Shown here piece after piece: positions 49,429 to 59,248 of a stretch of 64,000 nucleotides of DNA. The notes under the pieces were generated by a model. It was not told where the DNA came from. It saw only the letters and a program-made list of their open reading frames with translations, and ran no database searches. The position numbers and the translations under genes were made by a program. Position 1 is the stretch's first letter. The number at the start of each line of letters is the position of its first letter. Source of the DNA: Shewanella hafniensis (GTDB lineage Bacteria; Pseudomonadota; Gammaproteobacteria; Enterobacterales; Shewanellaceae); NCBI RefSeq assembly GCF_019655335.1, contig NZ_BPFD01000014.1:1-64000 (forward strand), in the 5' to 3' direction.

Positions 49429-51053
49429 TAATTCGCCTCCTCTTGTGCTTGGCTAGTGTGGGCGAAGGAAATACCGCCAAAAGGCGTGAGTTGCATATCC
49501 TTGATATCACTACGAGTTAACGCCACACGTTTGGCATGGGCTAGGCTCAACATAGGTACTTGTTCGGCCAAAAAGGCTTCTGCTTGCTGATAAATCACTT
49601 TACGTTCGCCCTGATCTGACACTTCCCTTGCACTATCTAAGATGGCATCAAACTCAGGGTTACACCAGCGCGAACGATTGTTGTTCGACTGCATCGCAGC
49701 GCAGCTTAGCAGTGGAGTAAAGAAGTTATCGGGATCGCTGTTGTCGGCATTCCAGCCAATCAGCACAGAATCATAGTCGTCGCGGCTGAGCCGCTGACTA
49801 AACACGCTCCAGTCGTAACTGACGATGTTCACTTTTACGCCTACGTTGGCCAGATCTGATTGTATTAATTCGGCCGTTTTTAATGCATTGGGATTATAGG
49901 CGCGGGCGACTGGCATGGCCCAAATATCGATGCTGAGATTTTTAATGCCTGCTTCTTTTAACAGGTCGCGCGCTTTTTGCGGATTGTAATCCACAAGCCC
50001 TTTGTTATTGGCATAGGCCCAAGATGCTGGCGGCAGAACCCCCGTGGCTTCAATGGCAGTATTTTGATAAACCGCCCGCAGGATATTTTGTTTATCGACC
50101 GCATAGGCGAGGGCGCGGCGAACACGGACATCATCTAGTGGTGGTTTCTGGGTGTTAAAGGCCCAAAATGCGACGTTGAGTCCAGGTTGTGACTCAATAT
50201 TTAATTCTTCATGTTGCTTGATGACCGGTAGCTCACCCGCTTTGGGCAGCGCAGACACACTGCAATCGCCTGCGATCAGTTTCGCGAGTCTTACGGTACT
50301 TTTTGGCGTGATATCAAATACCAGCATATCAATTTTTGCGGGTTCGCCCCAAAAGTCAGGATGACGGTGATAGCGAATATATTCGTTTTTCGCGTACTGA
50401 ACTAAAGTGAACGGCCCTGTACCTATGGCAAAGTGGTCGACGTTTTCAGGATGACCCAATGCTAACTGCTGCTGCGCATACTCATCGGATAGGATCACCG
50501 CAAAGTCGGTGGCTAAATTCGACAGAAAAGACGCGTCTTTGCGGGTCAAATAAAAGACCACTTCATGATCGTTTATCTTTTCTATCCCTTTGACCTGCTC
50601 AGAAAAGCCAATACTTTGGAAGAAGGGATAACCCGTGCGGGAGACAAAATGATAAGGATGATGGGTATCGATAATACGCTTAAAGGAGAACAACACATCG
50701 TCGGCATTAAAGGGGCGTGTTGGGGTAAACCGCTTCGAATGCTGGAACTGCACGTTTTCCCTGAGGGTGAAGCGATAGCTTAAGCCATCATCAGACATGG
50801 CCCAACTCGTCGCCAAGGCAGGGACAAGCTTGCCAGACTGGGTATCATAATCCACTAAGCGACTATAAATTTGGTGCGAGGTGGCATCGATTGTCGTGCC
50901 AGATGTCACCAATTGTGGATTAAAAGACTCAGGATTCCCTTCGGAGCAATACACCAAACCGGAGGGGAGTCGTTGGGGGCCACACGCGACCAACAACCAA
51001 CTCATGCAAGAAACTGCAGTTGTTAGGCACAGGCGTCTAATTAGCACACTCAT
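49428..51053 (-). CDS. sapA: Peptide ABC transporter substrate-binding lipoprotein SapA
   Basis: 541 residues; a signal peptide ends in the lipobox LLVAC near residue 24, so it is likely lipidated. It belongs to the family 5 solute-binding proteins (SapA/DppA type). Sap systems import antimicrobial peptides for destruction, or heme in some species; what this one takes up cannot be told. pspF lies 69 bases upstream on the same strand. Confidence 0.9.
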   Translation of the reverse strand: MSVLIRRLCLTTAVSCMSWLLVACGPQRLPSGLVYCSEGNPESFNPQLVTSGTTIDATSHQIYSRLVDYDTQSGKLVPALATSWAMSDDGLSYRFTLRENVQFQHSKRFTPTRPFNADDVLFSFKRIIDTHHPYHFVSRTGYPFFQSIGFSEQVKGIEKINDHEVVFYLTRKDASFLSNLATDFAVILSDEYAQQQLALGHPENVDHFAIGTGPFTLVQYAKNEYIRYHRHPDFWGEPAKIDMLVFDITPKSTVRLAKLIAGDCSVSALPKAGELPVIKQHEELNIESQPGLNVAFWAFNTQKPPLDDVRVRRALAYAVDKQNILRAVYQNTAIEATGVLPPASWAYANNKGLVDYNPQKARDLLKEAGIKNLSIDIWAMPVARAYNPNALKTAELIQSDLANVGVKVNIVSYDWSVFSQRLSRDDYDSVLIGWNADNSDPDNFFTPLLSCAAMQSNNNRSRWCNPEFDAILDSAREVSDQGERKVIYQQAEAFLAEQVPMLSLAHAKRVALTRSDIKDMQLTPFGGISFAHTSQAQEEAN

Positions 51054-51122
51054 TTATAAATCATTATTTTATCGACTATGAACGGCTATTTTAGCAGTGC
51101 ATCTCCCCCATGGGCAATCTGC

Positions 51123-52214
51123 TTATGCTTTATCAAGTAAATTGTATTTTTTAAGGATGCCACGCAGTTGGTGGTAGCTTAATCCGAGCATGTCGGCGGT
51201 TTTCTTTTGGTTGTATTGGCTGCTTGAGAGTGCTTGCTGGATAAGATCCATCTCAAACTTCTCAGTTTGCTCTTTAAAATCCAGCGGAAAATTAAAGCTA
51301 TTCACTGAAGACTCAGTATTGGCAGGGACTTCAGCCTCAAGTATCGGCGCAGATTGCGGCGTACCGACAACGCTTGTTGGCGCGACTGAGCTGATTTGAC
51401 GTTCGCGGGTCTTGATGCGCGTTTTAGGCCGATACGGTGAAGCAAAGGGATCGAGGGTGATATGGTCGATGGGCCGATTTTCACCACCATTTCGGTAAAC
51501 GCTGCGCTCGACCACGTTTTTAAGTTCACGGATATTGCCCGGCCAGTCGTGGGTCATTAATTGCTCGACCGCATGGGCGCTGAATCCGCTGAATAGCTGC
51601 AGCTTTAATTGGCGCGCCATGCCAACGGCGAAGTATTCCGCCAGTGTCATAATATCTTCTGGGCGGCAACGCAGCGGCGGCAGCGTAATTACATCGAAGG
51701 CAAGCCTATCGAGTAAGTCGGCACGAAATTCGCCTGCCTCCGCAAGCGAAGGTAAATCTTCGTTGGCGGCGCAGATTAAACGAACATCACTTTGCACGGT
51801 TTTACTGCCGCCGACTCGTTCAAATTCGCCATATTCAATGACGCGCAGGAGTTTTTCTTGGATAAGTCCTGAGGTATTGGCTAATTCGTCGAGGAATAAG
51901 GTGCCGCCGTCGGCGCGCTCAAAGCGACCTTCGTGTTTACCTTTAGCACCAGTAAAGGCACCTGACTCATGGCCAAACAATTCGCTCTCGAGTAAATTTT
52001 CACTCAAAGATGAACAGTTTAGCTTAATAAAACTTTGATCCCAGCGCTTAGACAGATAATGTAAGCGTTCGGCAATTAGCTCTTTACCTGTGCCACGTTC
52101 ACCAATAATCAGTACGGGTTTAGACAGAGGCGCAATTTGCGACACATGTTCTAACACTTCGAGTAGGGCGTTGGATTGACCGATAAGGTTGTCTTGCTGA
52201 AATTTATTATCCAC
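51123..52214 (-). CDS. pspF: Sigma-54 activator of phage-shock genes, PspF
   Basis: 363 residues. It has no N-terminal receiver domain, as expected. The AAA+ domain starts almost at once: Walker A GERGTGKEL near residue 38, GAFTGA loop for sigma-54 contact near residue 86, Walker B GGTLFLDEL. A linker of about 70 residues precedes a C-terminal Fis-type helix-turn-helix (KKTADMLGLSYHQLRGILKK). E. coli PspF has about 325 residues; the extra length is in the linker. PspA binds and inhibits it. It diverges from pspABC. Confidence 0.94.
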   Translation of the reverse strand: MDNKFQQDNLIGQSNALLEVLEHVSQIAPLSKPVLIIGERGTGKELIAERLHYLSKRWDQSFIKLNCSSLSENLLESELFGHESGAFTGAKGKHEGRFERADGGTLFLDELANTSGLIQEKLLRVIEYGEFERVGGSKTVQSDVRLICAANEDLPSLAEAGEFRADLLDRLAFDVITLPPLRCRPEDIMTLAEYFAVGMARQLKLQLFSGFSAHAVEQLMTHDWPGNIRELKNVVERSVYRNGGENRPIDHITLDPFASPYRPKTRIKTRERQISSVAPTSVVGTPQSAPILEAEVPANTESSVNSFNFPLDFKEQTEKFEMDLIQQALSSSQYNQKKTADMLGLSYHQLRGILKKYNLLDKA

Positions 52215-52334
52215 GATATTTTTTAGTCTTTCGCGCTAAAATTTGGTGAAAATGATAATAAGTGGCTTGAAGTGTAAAAGGAAGTAAAAGTTAAAATTTT
52301 GTTTAAGTCATTGTATTTAAATGAGAAGCAAAAG

Positions 52335-52352
52335 TTGGCACGGTTAGTGTAT
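52335..52352 (+). promoter_or_regulatory. Probable sigma-54 promoter of pspABC
   Basis: TTGGCACG at -24, then ten bases after GG, the -12 element reads GT instead of GC. It lies 40 bases before the pspA start. The activator PspF is encoded next door in the opposite direction, which makes the call likely despite the -12 mismatch. Confidence 0.6.
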
Positions 52353-52391
52353 TACCTTATACGAGACCAACATCAATTTGAGGATAGGATT

Positions 52392-53075
52392 ATGGGAATT
52401 TTCTCTCGTTTCGCCGATATCATTAACTCTAATATCAGCGCATTGCTGGATAAAGCCGAAGACCCAGAAAAAATGGTTCGACTGATTATCCAAGAAATGG
52501 AAGACACACTCGTTGAAGTGCGTTCTACCTCAGCTAAAGTGTTAGCTGAAAAGAAAGAGCTGCAACGCCGTATCAACCGCGTGTTAGAGCAAGTGCAAGA
52601 TTGGCAAGATAAGGCTGAACTGGCACTGTCCAAAGACCGTGAAGACTTAGCGAAAGCCGCTTTAGTTGAAAAACAAAAAGCGACCGGTTTAGCAGACACG
52701 CTGAATCAAGAATTAGCCGTTATCGATGAACATATCGCACGCTTGAAAGATGAAGTGGGCATGTTGCAGGAAAAGCTGCTCGATGCAAAAGCGCGCCAAA
52801 AGACCATTATTCTGCGCACTCAAACCGCGTCATCACGCTTAGAAGTGAAAAAGCAGTTAGATTCAAGCAAGATCGACAACGCTATGCTTAAGTTTGAGCA
52901 ATATGAGCGCCGTGTCGAAGGCTTAGAAGCCCAAGTTGAATCTTACGATCTTGGCAGCAAAAAGACCTTAGCCGATGAGTTTGCGGCGCTAGAAGCGGAA
53001 GATTCTGTGAATGCAGAGCTGGCAGCGCTAAAAGCCAAGGTAAAAGCTAAAGCGCCAACTAAGTCAAAAGAATAA
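52392..53075 (+). CDS. pspA: Phage shock protein A
   Basis: 227 residues from the ATG at 52392 (MGIFSRFADIINSNI), with AGGAT upstream. The N-terminal amphipathic helix binds membranes, and the rest is a long coiled coil of the PspA/ESCRT-III family. It repairs and protects the inner membrane on stress and restrains PspF. An in-frame ATG at 52299 exists, but the sigma-54 promoter lies inside that stretch. Confidence 0.95.
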   Translation: MGIFSRFADIINSNISALLDKAEDPEKMVRLIIQEMEDTLVEVRSTSAKVLAEKKELQRRINRVLEQVQDWQDKAELALSKDREDLAKAALVEKQKATGLADTLNQELAVIDEHIARLKDEVGMLQEKLLDAKARQKTIILRTQTASSRLEVKKQLDSSKIDNAMLKFEQYERRVEGLEAQVESYDLGSKKTLADEFAALEAEDSVNAELAALKAKVKAKAPTKSKE

Positions 53076-53092
53076 CAATTCAGAGGTGAGTT

Positions 53093-53332
53093 ATGGATAT
53101 GGACGTACTGATGGCGCCGATTATTATTTTCATGGTGATAGTCGCGCCAATATGGTTAGTTCTTCATTATCGCAGTAAGCGACAAGTGAGCCAGGGACTC
53201 ACTGAGGAAGAGTTTTCACAACTCAATGACTTGATATCCAAGGCCGATAAAATGGCGGCGCGTATCGAGACCTTAGAGGCCATTCTGGATACAGAATCGC
53301 CCGAATGGAGGGGGAAACATGAGAGGATCTAA
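53093..53332 (+). CDS. pspB: Phage shock protein B
   Basis: 79 residues: one N-terminal membrane helix (about 8-25), then a basic turn and a coiled coil. It passes the membrane stress signal to PspA with PspC. Starts 17 bases after pspA. Confidence 0.93.
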   Translation: MDMDVLMAPIIIFMVIVAPIWLVLHYRSKRQVSQGLTEEEFSQLNDLISKADKMAARIETLEAILDTESPEWRGKHERI

Positions 53333-53705
53333 TGGCCGTACTTTGTACCGCATTCCCCAGTCAGGCAAAATAGCGGGTGTATGTGCAGGGATTGCCGAGT
53401 ACTTTGCGATTGAAACTTGGTTAGTGCGAGTACTGGCGGTGTCTATCTTCTTACTCGGCGGCTCAGGTGTTGTGTTTATCATCTATGTCGCTTTATGGGT
53501 GATTTTAGACATCAAGCCGCAAAAGCATTACGATAGAGACGATATCGAGGTGAAGAAGAAGCCGTGGCAGTCGGGAGAACCCGCAAAGCAAGCGCTGAGC
53601 GACGTGAGTCGTCAATTTCGAAGTCTGGAAGTTAGGCTACAAAATTTAGAACGTCACGTCACCTCTGACAACTTTGATTTAAAAAGACAAATCAATAGTT
53701 TGTAA
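53319..53705 (+). CDS. pspC: Phage shock protein C
   Basis: 128 residues. A PspC domain (TLYRIPQSGKIAGVCAGIAE) with a membrane helix at about 45-67, then a charged C-terminal coiled coil. Start overlaps the pspB stop by 14 bases. A pspD is not visible; ycjX comes next. Confidence 0.93.
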   Translation: MRGSNGRTLYRIPQSGKIAGVCAGIAEYFAIETWLVRVLAVSIFLLGGSGVVFIIYVALWVILDIKPQKHYDRDDIEVKKKPWQSGEPAKQALSDVSRQFRSLEVRLQNLERHVTSDNFDLKRQINSL

Positions 53706-53713
53706 CCCTTCTA

Positions 53714-53735
53714 AAGGGCGGCCATGTCCGCCCTT
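53714..53735 (+). terminator. Hairpin between pspC and ycjX
   Basis: AAGGGCGG and CCGCCCTT, 8-bp stem, six-base loop, weak T-run. It may only partly stop transcription into ycjX. Confidence 0.55.
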
Positions 53736-53818
53736 GTTGCTTAATCTCTGTTTCACTCCAGTGTATAGTCAACATCACTTGACATAAGTTAACATCATTC
53801 GACATAAGGGAAGTCTCT

Positions 53819-55279
53819 ATGGGAATGCTTGATGCCTCGCTCCATAAATTAACCCAAAAGGGCCAATCCCTGTTACATCGTACCGCGGACCGGCATTTAC
53901 GTTTGGCCGTGACTGGGCTTTCTGGTGCGGGAAAAACCGCGTTTATCACAGGGTTAGTCAATCAGTTACTTAATTCTGGACCAGTCTCAACCTTACCCCA
54001 CGCCCGCAACAACAGCGCTTTGCCACTGTGGCAGGTGAGCCGCGATCAGCGTTTGCTCGGGGTTAAGCGTGCCATGCAACCGGATCTGGAAATCGCCAGT
54101 TTTGATTATCAAGGCGCCATGTTAGCGCTCACTTCTGATCCTGCTACATGGCCTGCCTCCACTCGCACTATTTCTGAATTACGTTTGGCAATTAAATATC
54201 GACCGCAAAAGGGCTTATTGGCCAAGTTTTCTGATACCGCCACACTGTATTTGGACATAGTTGATTATCCTGGCGAATGGCTACTCGATTTACCTATGCT
54301 GCGCCAAGACTTCGTTACTTGGTGCCGTGCTCAACAAGTTCGCATCGAGAATCTTAAAAGCTCACCCTTGTATGCTGAGTTTGAACAATCATTGATGTCA
54401 TTGGATTTAGCCGCCAGCGCCGATGAGCAGCAATTAAAGCGGATTGCCGATCAATATCAGTTATTACTCAATGATTTAGTGCACGTGCAAGGTTATTACC
54501 AAGCGCAGCCTGGACGCATGTTATTGCCGGGTGAATGGCAGGGCGCTCCCTTATTGGCTTTTTTCCCCCTGTTATTGGTTAATGATGAAAAGTTCGCAGC
54601 GCTTTCGCAAAGCGATAAACACAGTGGATTCCATGTACTTGAAAAACGTTATCAAGAATACGTGGCTAAAGTGGTTAAGCCTTTCTATAAAAATCACTTT
54701 GCCGGTTTTGATCGGCAACTCGTGTTAGTTGACTGCTTTAGTGCGTTGAATCGTGGTAAAAAGCAATTTGAGGATATGGGCGCGGCGCTCAATGCCATTA
54801 TGGAAAGCTTTCAGTTTGGCCAATCGAGTTATTTACGGCGTTTATTTGCTCCCCGCATCGACCGTTTATTGTTTGCCGCGAGCAAGGTTGACCATGTGAC
54901 TCGTGATCAGCAGAGCCATGTTTTGTCCCTGCTGACAGATATGTTGAAACACAGCCAGCATTTTGCCAGTTTCGATGGTTGTAAAGTGGAGACGATGGCG
55001 ATTAGCGCCATCAAGGCGACTCGCCATGGCATGGTAACGACCCAGGAGGGTGAGGTCGAAGTCGTGCAGGGGACGGGACTCAATGGTAAAGCCCTGACCT
55101 TGTTTCCAGGCGAAGTGCCCACTCGCTTACCTGAGCCTGATTTTTGGCGTGACCAAGGGTTTAACTTTGTCGGTTTTGCACCGCCGAGCAATGTCAATGT
55201 TGACCCATCTCAAGTGCACTTTGACCATATTCGTCTCGATCATATGCTGCAGTACTTACTGGGAGATAAGTTGGAATGA
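53819..55279 (+). CDS. ycjX: YcjX-family P-loop GTPase-like protein
   Basis: 486 residues. The P-loop is GLSGAGKTAF near residue 34; a DYPGEWLLDLPM segment near residue 149 stands where the G3 motif is expected. It is a DUF463 family member, an ancient member of the phage-shock set whose biochemical task is unknown. It is coupled to ycjF by an ATGA overlap of four bases. Confidence 0.9.
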   Translation: MGMLDASLHKLTQKGQSLLHRTADRHLRLAVTGLSGAGKTAFITGLVNQLLNSGPVSTLPHARNNSALPLWQVSRDQRLLGVKRAMQPDLEIASFDYQGAMLALTSDPATWPASTRTISELRLAIKYRPQKGLLAKFSDTATLYLDIVDYPGEWLLDLPMLRQDFVTWCRAQQVRIENLKSSPLYAEFEQSLMSLDLAASADEQQLKRIADQYQLLLNDLVHVQGYYQAQPGRMLLPGEWQGAPLLAFFPLLLVNDEKFAALSQSDKHSGFHVLEKRYQEYVAKVVKPFYKNHFAGFDRQLVLVDCFSALNRGKKQFEDMGAALNAIMESFQFGQSSYLRRLFAPRIDRLLFAASKVDHVTRDQQSHVLSLLTDMLKHSQHFASFDGCKVETMAISAIKATRHGMVTTQEGEVEVVQGTGLNGKALTLFPGEVPTRLPEPDFWRDQGFNFVGFAPPSNVNVDPSQVHFDHIRLDHMLQYLLGDKLE

Positions 55280-56496
55280 CGCTAAAGCTATCGGATAACG
55301 CTAATGAGCAGGCTTCTAATTCTTCTGCGAACTCATTTGCACACTCAGTTGAAAATAAGCCGCTGAAAAAGCAGCAGCTGTTTGACCCACAAGTCGTGGC
55401 GCTTAAACCCAGTAAAGAGGACCTCAAAGGGGCGAAAGCTTTTGATCCGCATACACCAGTGCAAGAAGTGGCTGCCGATATTGAGGAATTGATGGATGAA
55501 ACGCTGTCATCCCATCCTAAAATGATCGATGCTAAATCGGTATCGCCTCAACTTGTAAAATCACGCCGTTGGTCTTGGCTCGCTCGTCTGGCGGTAACGA
55601 GTTTATTGCTGCTCGTAGTGGTTCAAACGGGATTAGGATTGAGGGATGCTTGGCTTGAGAGCCCTTGGTTGTTCAGTTTTTATGGTGTGGTGCTTGGGGT
55701 CGTCAGTGCGTGGGCATTGGCGGGGGCGTTTAGTGAGTACCGCAAACTGAAGCGACTCAAACAGGTTGCCGATACCCAAGAAACAGGCGCTAGGCTTGCG
55801 CAGAGCATGCAAATGGGTGAGGCAGATAGTTTTATCGATAACATAGTGTGCCACTATGGCGACAGCCAAGGTTTGCAGCAACTTCGCAGTTCATTAAAAG
55901 ATGAACATAATGATGCCGAGAAAGTCTTGTTATTTGAGGACTTAGTGCTGACGGAGCGGGATGAACTGGCCAAAAAAGTCGTGCGACGTTATGCGGCTGA
56001 GTCGGCAGTGTTACTGGCGGCCAGTCCGTTAGCTGTGCTCGATATGGCAATCATCCTTTGGCGTAATCAACGTATGCTGCGTGATGTCGCCCGCTGTTAT
56101 GGCATTGAACTGGGTTATTGGAGCCGGATTAAACTTATCCGCAGTATCATCATCAATATTATTTATGCGGGCACCAGTGAGTTAGTTACTGATTTAGGAA
56201 CACAGCTGTTATCGGTTGAAATGACAGGTAAATTGTCTGCTCGCTTGGCGCAAGGTTTAGGGGGCGGCATGCTAACTGCGCGCCTTGGATATCAAGCCAT
56301 GGCGCTGTGTCGGCCGATTGTGTTTAGGGAAGAGCAAAGGCCTAAATTGTCTAAAGTGCATCAGGAATTGTTGATCGAACTGAAGCAGTTTTCAGGCAAG
56401 CTGTTTACCAAGGAAGGCCGCGACGCATTAAAAGGCCAGTTCGCCGATGTTGATGACAAAGTACCTCTGTCAGCTAAAGATAAATCTAAAGAGTAG
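55276..56496 (+). CDS. ycjF: YcjF/DUF697-type inner membrane protein
   Basis: 406 residues. About 95 soluble residues, two membrane helices (about 98-118 and 130-153), then a cytoplasmic part with the DUF697 region (AAESAVLLAASPLAVLDMAI near 240). Linked to YcjX and the psp response in many proteobacteria. A terminator follows. Confidence 0.9.
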   Translation: MTLKLSDNANEQASNSSANSFAHSVENKPLKKQQLFDPQVVALKPSKEDLKGAKAFDPHTPVQEVAADIEELMDETLSSHPKMIDAKSVSPQLVKSRRWSWLARLAVTSLLLLVVVQTGLGLRDAWLESPWLFSFYGVVLGVVSAWALAGAFSEYRKLKRLKQVADTQETGARLAQSMQMGEADSFIDNIVCHYGDSQGLQQLRSSLKDEHNDAEKVLLFEDLVLTERDELAKKVVRRYAAESAVLLAASPLAVLDMAIILWRNQRMLRDVARCYGIELGYWSRIKLIRSIIINIIYAGTSELVTDLGTQLLSVEMTGKLSARLAQGLGGGMLTARLGYQAMALCRPIVFREEQRPKLSKVHQELLIELKQFSGKLFTKEGRDALKGQFADVDDKVPLSAKDKSKE

Positions 56497-56545
56497 ATAT
56501 TATTTAATATCAAATAATTAACCGATTTAAATCGGCCGAAAGTAG

Positions 56546-56580
56546 ATGCGCTAATTGACTTGTTCCTTAGCGCATTTTTT
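56546..56580 (+). terminator. Terminator after ycjF
   Basis: ATGCGCTAA and TTAGCGCAT, a 9-bp stem with a twelve-base loop and a T-run. The rest of the 343-base gap to mdeA shows nothing else I can support. Confidence 0.75.
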
Positions 56581-56839
56581 TATGATTTTTTGCAGGTACC
56601 GAGTATGACCAAGTGCGGCTGAAAAGTGCTATGTAACAAGTTAATTACACTTGGCGCGCTGCTATTTTCACCACACTACTGGCTTAAGTGCTTGGCCGCG
56701 TTATGGTAGGGCTTATTCGATAGGGCTAATGTTTCATTAACTTATCTATTGGATTGTCCATAATGCGGGCATTGAGTGTTCCATACCAATAATCAATCAA
56801 GAACGGGAACCGCTCAAGGCCAATTACAAGGAGCTAGGT

Positions 56840-58033
56840 ATGCAAGATGAGTCAGGCAAGATGTGGAAAGCGGCAACACAGGTTATTCATGGCGGCCATG
56901 AGCGTGAGGCCTTTGGCGCCTTAGTGACGCCGCTATATCAAAGTGCAACTTTTGTGTTTGAGTCTGCACAGCAAGGCGGTGAGCGATTTGCGGGTAATGA
57001 GCCGGGGTATATTTACACGCGCTTAGGGAATCCGACAACCGCCGAGCTTGAACGTAAAATGGCGATTTTAGAAGGGGCAGAAGCCGCCGCTGCAACCGCA
57101 TCTGGTATGGGCGCAGTATCCGCCGCATTACTGGCTAACTTGCAGATGGGCGATCACTTAGTGGCATCTAATGCCGTATACGGCTGTACTTATGCGCTAA
57201 TGACGACTCAGTTCGCTCGCTTTGGTATTGAAGTATCCCTAGTGGACTTTTCATCGGAAGCAGAAATAGAAGCGGCGATTCAATCCAATACTAAGGTCAT
57301 TTTCTGTGAAACCCCAGTGAATCCCCATTTACAGGTATTTGATTTAGCGGCAATTGCGACTATTGCTAAACGCCACCAGTTGGTCAGTATTGTCGATAAT
57401 ACCTTTATGACTCCATTACTACAGCGGCCGCTGGATTTTGGTATCGACTTGGTGATCCACAGTGCGACTAAATATCTCAATGGTCATGGTGATGTGATTG
57501 CGGGGATAGTGTGTGGCAGTGAAGAGCAGCTCTATAAAGTGAAGTATGAAATCTTAAAAGATATTGGCGCTGTGATATCGCCACACGATGCTTGGCTGAT
57601 CTTGCGTGGCCTTAAAACCTTAGATGTGCGCTTACAGCGCCATTGCGATAGTGCCCAGCGCGTGGCCGAATTTTTAGCCGAACATCCCAGTATTAACCGC
57701 GTGTATTATCCCGGACTTGCCTCTCATCAAGGGCATAAATTCATTGGTCAGCAGATGAAACGTGCTGGTGGGGTGATCGCGTTTGAACTGGCGGCAAATT
57801 TAGAGGAGGCTATGGCCTTTGTGGGGCATTTAAGCTTGTTCTCTATTGCGGTGAGCCTAGGCGATGCAGAATCCCTCATTCAACATCCAGCGTCGATGAC
57901 GCACTCTCCCTATACGCCAGAGGCGAGAGCGGCGGCTGGCATTGGTGATAATCTGCTGCGAATTTCTATTGGCTTAGAAGATTGTGACGACATTATCGCC
58001 GACTTGAATCAAGCACTCGCGCGTTTAGCTTAA
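56840..58033 (+). CDS. mdeA: Methionine gamma-lyase
   Basis: 397 residues, Cys/Met metabolism PLP family. The PLP lysine is in VIHSATKYLNGHGD near residue 211. The NAVYGCTYAL segment near residue 113-122 has the Cys that is specific to true methionine gamma-lyases (Cys116 in Pseudomonas), where cystathionine enzymes differ. It splits methionine to methanethiol, ammonia and 2-oxobutyrate, a source of volatile sulfur. Start ATG at 56840 with AAGGAGCTAGGT upstream. Confidence 0.92.
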   Translation: MQDESGKMWKAATQVIHGGHEREAFGALVTPLYQSATFVFESAQQGGERFAGNEPGYIYTRLGNPTTAELERKMAILEGAEAAAATASGMGAVSAALLANLQMGDHLVASNAVYGCTYALMTTQFARFGIEVSLVDFSSEAEIEAAIQSNTKVIFCETPVNPHLQVFDLAAIATIAKRHQLVSIVDNTFMTPLLQRPLDFGIDLVIHSATKYLNGHGDVIAGIVCGSEEQLYKVKYEILKDIGAVISPHDAWLILRGLKTLDVRLQRHCDSAQRVAEFLAEHPSINRVYYPGLASHQGHKFIGQQMKRAGGVIAFELAANLEEAMAFVGHLSLFSIAVSLGDAESLIQHPASMTHSPYTPEARAAAGIGDNLLRISIGLEDCDDIIADLNQALARLA

Positions 58034-58072
58034 CGAGTGTCACTAATTTAAACCACCAACTATTTGAATGAT

Positions 58073-58101
58073 AAAAGGGATGCGATTTAGCATCCCTTTT
58101 T
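58073..58101 (+). terminator. Terminator after mdeA
   Basis: AAAAGGGATGC and GCATCCCTTTT, an 11-bp stem with a six-base loop and a T-run. Confidence 0.9.
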
Positions 58102-58260
58102 CTATGGTTAGGTCTAGGTTCATCGGCTTAACAGGCGAAGTTTAGCTAGGGTGAATATTTGTGGCGCCGATTTGGTATTTCATAACAGCATGGACTATTT
58201 TTGATTTGAGGCCACGGAAGTAGGAAGAGAGGCCGCAATTCATGGAATAGAGGAAGAGTT

Positions 58261-58629
58261 ATGAACATCACCAAATGTATACCTGCGATTATGAGTGCCA
58301 TGGCATTAACGGCTTTTTTGGCAACGCCAGCAATCGCCGCAGACATCCCGACTAAAGCCGCCGCTAAAATGCAGACTCAGGCCAAAACTGAGGCGAGCGA
58401 TATGGCATCGGATGCGAAGAAAGCCATGCCAGATGCTGCTCAAGTCAACATCAATACGGCTTCAGCCGAGCAGTTACAAGTGCTAAAAGGGATTGGTGCC
58501 GCTAAGGCGCAAGCGATTGTCGATTACCGAACCAAAAATGGTAAGTTCAATGCAATCGATGATTTAGCCAATGTCTCTGGTGTTGGGGCTAAGTTGATTG
58601 AGCAGAATCGTCATTTGATTCAGTTGTAA
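58261..58629 (+). CDS. ComEA-family helix-hairpin-helix protein, exported
   Basis: 122 residues. Signal peptide to about residue 28 (TPAIAA), a Lys/Ala-rich spacer, then a ComEA-type helix-hairpin-helix domain: VNINTASAEQLQVLKGIG and FNAIDDLANVSGVGAKL. ComEA binds incoming DNA in the periplasm of naturally competent bacteria; Shewanella often carries this gene without proven competence. Ribosome site GGAAGAG precedes the ATG at 58261. Confidence 0.88.
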   Translation: MNITKCIPAIMSAMALTAFLATPAIAADIPTKAAAKMQTQAKTEASDMASDAKKAMPDAAQVNINTASAEQLQVLKGIGAAKAQAIVDYRTKNGKFNAIDDLANVSGVGAKLIEQNRHLIQL

Positions 58630-58730
58630 TTATCTCTGGCGATGATTGAGCTGCATTATGTATTGAGTTTTACTCTTGTTGAATTTTCTTTATGCCAAGT
58701 TTGACACAGTGAAACTCAGGGAAATGTCTA

Positions 58731-58757
58731 TAAAAGTCTGCATTTGCAGGCTTTTAT
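58731..58757 (+). terminator. Terminator after the comEA-like gene
   Basis: AAAAGTCTGC with GCAGGCTTTT (one G-U), 10-bp stem and four-base loop. Confidence 0.7.
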
Positions 58758-58829
58758 CATTTCATTCACTTCACTTGCTTATAGATTGTGCAGTTAGGCG
58801 GGATATTAACAGATCTTGTCGATTAGCGC

Positions 58830-58858
58830 TTGATCCCTTAGAGGGCATGGGGGATAAT
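58830..58858 (+). promoter_or_regulatory. Sigma-70 promoter of the 4.5S RNA gene
   Basis: TTGATC, 17 bases, GATAAT, followed by a GC-rich discriminator CCTCGGCG. The mature RNA starts about 50 bases beyond the expected start site. Confidence 0.65.
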
Positions 58859-58916
58859 CCTCGGCGTTCAAGCAAGCACTTTGGTTTATCTCTTTCAAAG
58901 TAATGCTCGAAGTTAT

Positions 58917-59027
58917 GGTGACCCTAGGGTCCCCCCGCAATGATAACTTGTGAACTCGGCCAGGCCCGGAAGGGAGCAACCGCAGCAAGCGACTCGTGTG
59001 CCGGGGTGTCGGCTCTAGGGGAACCTC
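58917..59027 (+). ncRNA. ffs: 4.5S signal recognition particle RNA
   Basis: Contains the conserved apical SRP core GGCCAGGCCCGGAAGGGAGCA and its partner region GTGTGCCGGGGTGTC, and the two ends CCCTAGGG and CTCTAGGGG pair to form the long hairpin. With Ffh it targets membrane proteins to the translocon. Ends estimated from pairing, within a few bases. Confidence 0.93.
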
Positions 59028-59248
59028 CAATTCGATTATCCCCTCTGTTTTATCCCTTTAACTTATTTATTCAGTTTCTATATCTAATCAATTTGTTTAA
59101 TTCAACATCCTAACGAACTGACTATTTCTGTTTTCTGCCGTTGATCCTTTCTAGCGTGAATATTTTACGCAATACGATAATCCATTGTTTGTCTCTTTCC
59201 TGCCACTGCACTGGCTAAAATACTCTTATCAGTCAGTCTTTTTCGAGA

